Source: JBHHYU01 sp046757725
Lineage (GTDB): Bacteria > Desulfobacterota > Binatia > UBA9968
Assembly: GCA_046757725.1 (NCBI GenBank)
Contig: JBHHYU010000157.1
Coordinates: forward strand, 1-5,225
DNA: 5,225 bases
Reading direction: 5' to 3'
The notes under the pieces were generated by a model. That model made no database searches. It was not told where the DNA came from and saw nothing but the letters and a program-made list of their open reading frames with translations. Every line of letters begins with the position of its first letter. Positions within the stretch are counted from its first letter, which is position 1. A program made the translations under genes and the position numbers. Below, in pieces: positions 4,395 to 5,225 of the stretch.

Positions 4395-5225
4395 TCATCT
4401 CGCCACGGGGTCCATCAATCTTTCACAGCCGTCGTCTAGATACCCTTGAAGCTCGGGATCAAGAGGATTGCGTGGTTGCCCTTGCGGATAGATCTTGTAG
4501 TGAACATGCGGTCCTGTGGTGTTGCCCGTGTCGTCAACGTATCCAATCACGTCTCCCTTTTTCACTTCGCTCCCGGCTGGTATCTCCTTGTTAGGCGTAG
4601 TATGAACGAACACGTGAACAAGCTTGGTGTTAGGATCAAGCACTTTAGTATAGTTTTCCTGTCCACCAGGTTGGCCATTTGATTCCCCGGGCAGCATGAT
4701 GCCTGACACGGGGGAGAGGACCGGATTCCCGAAACCAGTCAATCCCTCCCCACGCTTAGGATTGGTCGTGATGTCCACTCCGGTGTGGCCCGGGAAAAAG
4801 CTTCGATAAATCCTGCATGGAGTTACCGGGAGGTCATTTCTGCACACGATCATTCGCGAACAGTAAGGACCGGCGCGCTCACCTCCGGGGGTACAGGTCA
4901 CGACTTCCTGACAGAGCTCACCTGACCATGGGTCCAAACTGTCCCTACCTGCCCGGAGAGGCTCTCGGCCCCCGCCATCGGGCAAGCCGGGGTCGCTCGC
5001 GTCGAAACCGCTGTCGCACTGGCATACCCCCAACAGGTTCTTGGTGCACCCGGGCGCGCAATCATCATCGCCGCCACCCGGAGGACCGGTGGGATGAGTG
5101 AGTCCGAGGGGGTCAATCAGGTTGATAGGGTCGTTCAAGACGTAGGCATAGCGATTCAGCGATTGAGGATTTCTGATCGTGCCCGCCAGGGGATCCGGAG
5201 TCATAAACCGGCCGAGGCGGGAGGA
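4395..5225 (-). CDS. Rhs protein C-terminus with M23 (LytM-type) metallopeptidase toxin domain, 5' end beyond the right edge
   Basis: The frame is open to the window edge. The first codons read SSRLGRFMTPDPLAG, the end of an Rhs core, so the ATG at 5204 is internal and not the start. The core ends at the PxxxxDPxGL motif (PINLIDPLGL, ending at 5100). Counting from the Met at 5204, residues 36-130 form a glycine/proline-rich linker with nine cysteines (for example CAPGC and CQC). Residues about 135-245 are an M23 peptidase with its usual ligands: HTGVD (H140, D144), H201 in VFVH, and HVH (233-235; bases 4508-4500). Also present are the strands PVLSPVSG and VKKGDVIGY, and TGNTTGPHVH. M23 enzymes are zinc endopeptidases that cut peptidoglycan cross-bridges or stems, so this tip probably degrades the cell wall of a target cell. 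All recognisable catalytic residues are intact. This could be the tip of the full-length resident rhs gene or another displaced module; the window cannot decide. Confidence 0.92.
   Translation of the reverse strand, partial: SSRLGRFMTPDPLAGTIRNPQSLNRYAYVLNDPINLIDPLGLTHPTGPPGGGDDDCAPGCTKNLLGVCQCDSGFDASDPGLPDGGGREPLRAGRDSLDPWSGELCQEVVTCTPGGERAGPYCSRMIVCRNDLPVTPCRIYRSFFPGHTGVDITTNPKRGEGLTGFGNPVLSPVSGIMLPGESNGQPGGQENYTKVLDPNTKLVHVFVHTTPNKEIPAGSEVKKGDVIGYVDDTGNTTGPHVHYKIYPQGQPRNPLDPELQGYLDDGCERLMDPVAR
5100..5225 (-). repeat. Rhs core direct repeat, copy 1 (partial at edge)
   Basis: This encodes SSRLGRF through DPLGL and matches, without gaps at protein level, 2994-3119 and 1389-1514. Over the 37 residues from RF to DPLGL, copy 1 agrees with copy 3 at 31 positions and with copy 2 at 27 by my hand count. 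The copy continues beyond the window. Confidence 0.85.

Noticed and set aside
4446..5101. Plus-strand open frames across the M23 module
   Set aside because: They are antisense to an M23 domain with intact catalytic motifs; their products look like shadow translations.
1..5225. CRISPR array, insertion sequence or attachment site to explain the repeats
   Set aside because: The only repeats I see are coding Rhs core segments with diverged sequence. There are no short regular repeats with spacers, no transposase and no terminal inverted repeats.

Overview
The window is a tandem array of Rhs (YD-repeat) polymorphic-toxin modules. Every gene I can support lies on the minus strand, so transcription runs from position 5225 towards 1. 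The Rhs core wording (YERDAESGLDYA, GRFMTPDPLAG, NPQSLNRYAY, DPLGL) resembles Rhs proteins I associate with Acidobacteriota and similar soil bacteria. That is a low-confidence guess from family resemblance; no housekeeping gene or RNA gene is present to test it.

Layout in transcription order. Module 1 (5225-3801): the last 42 residues of an Rhs core, running in from the right edge, are fused to a cysteine-rich linker and an M23 (LytM-type) peptidoglycan peptidase. A putative lipoprotein immunity gene follows. Module 2 (3800-1677): a 5'-truncated Rhs core of about 264 residues is fused to a zincin-like HExxH metallopeptidase domain. After a 51-base gap comes a signal-peptide protein that looks Ig-like/BsuPI-like, the putative immunity protein. 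Module 3 (1673-466): only about 95 residues of core remain, fused to an unrecognised toxin domain with ten cysteines. It overlaps by four bases (ATGA) a four-helix membrane protein, the putative immunity protein. Module 4 (455-1 and beyond): another 5'-truncated Rhs core, re-entering at a more upstream part of the core and leaving the window with its reading frame open.

Each immunity gene ends within 0 to about 10 bases of the point where the next Rhs core resumes. The cores resume at different places, so this looks like a stack of displaced ('orphan') rhs-CT/immunity modules downstream of a larger rhs gene that probably starts beyond 5225. The core copies at 5100-5225, 2994-3278 and 1389-1673 form diverged direct repeats that could serve as homology for exchanging toxin tips. 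The three putative immunity proteins are a lipoprotein, a secreted protein and a membrane protein. That pattern suggests toxins acting in the periplasm or at the membrane. Toxin and immunity activities are inferred from motifs and gene order; none is shown by the sequence alone.

I found no tRNA, rRNA, CRISPR array, insertion sequence or convincing terminator. No stretch over 300 bases lacks coding sequence: 1-455 has no complete ORF but holds the open Rhs fragment.
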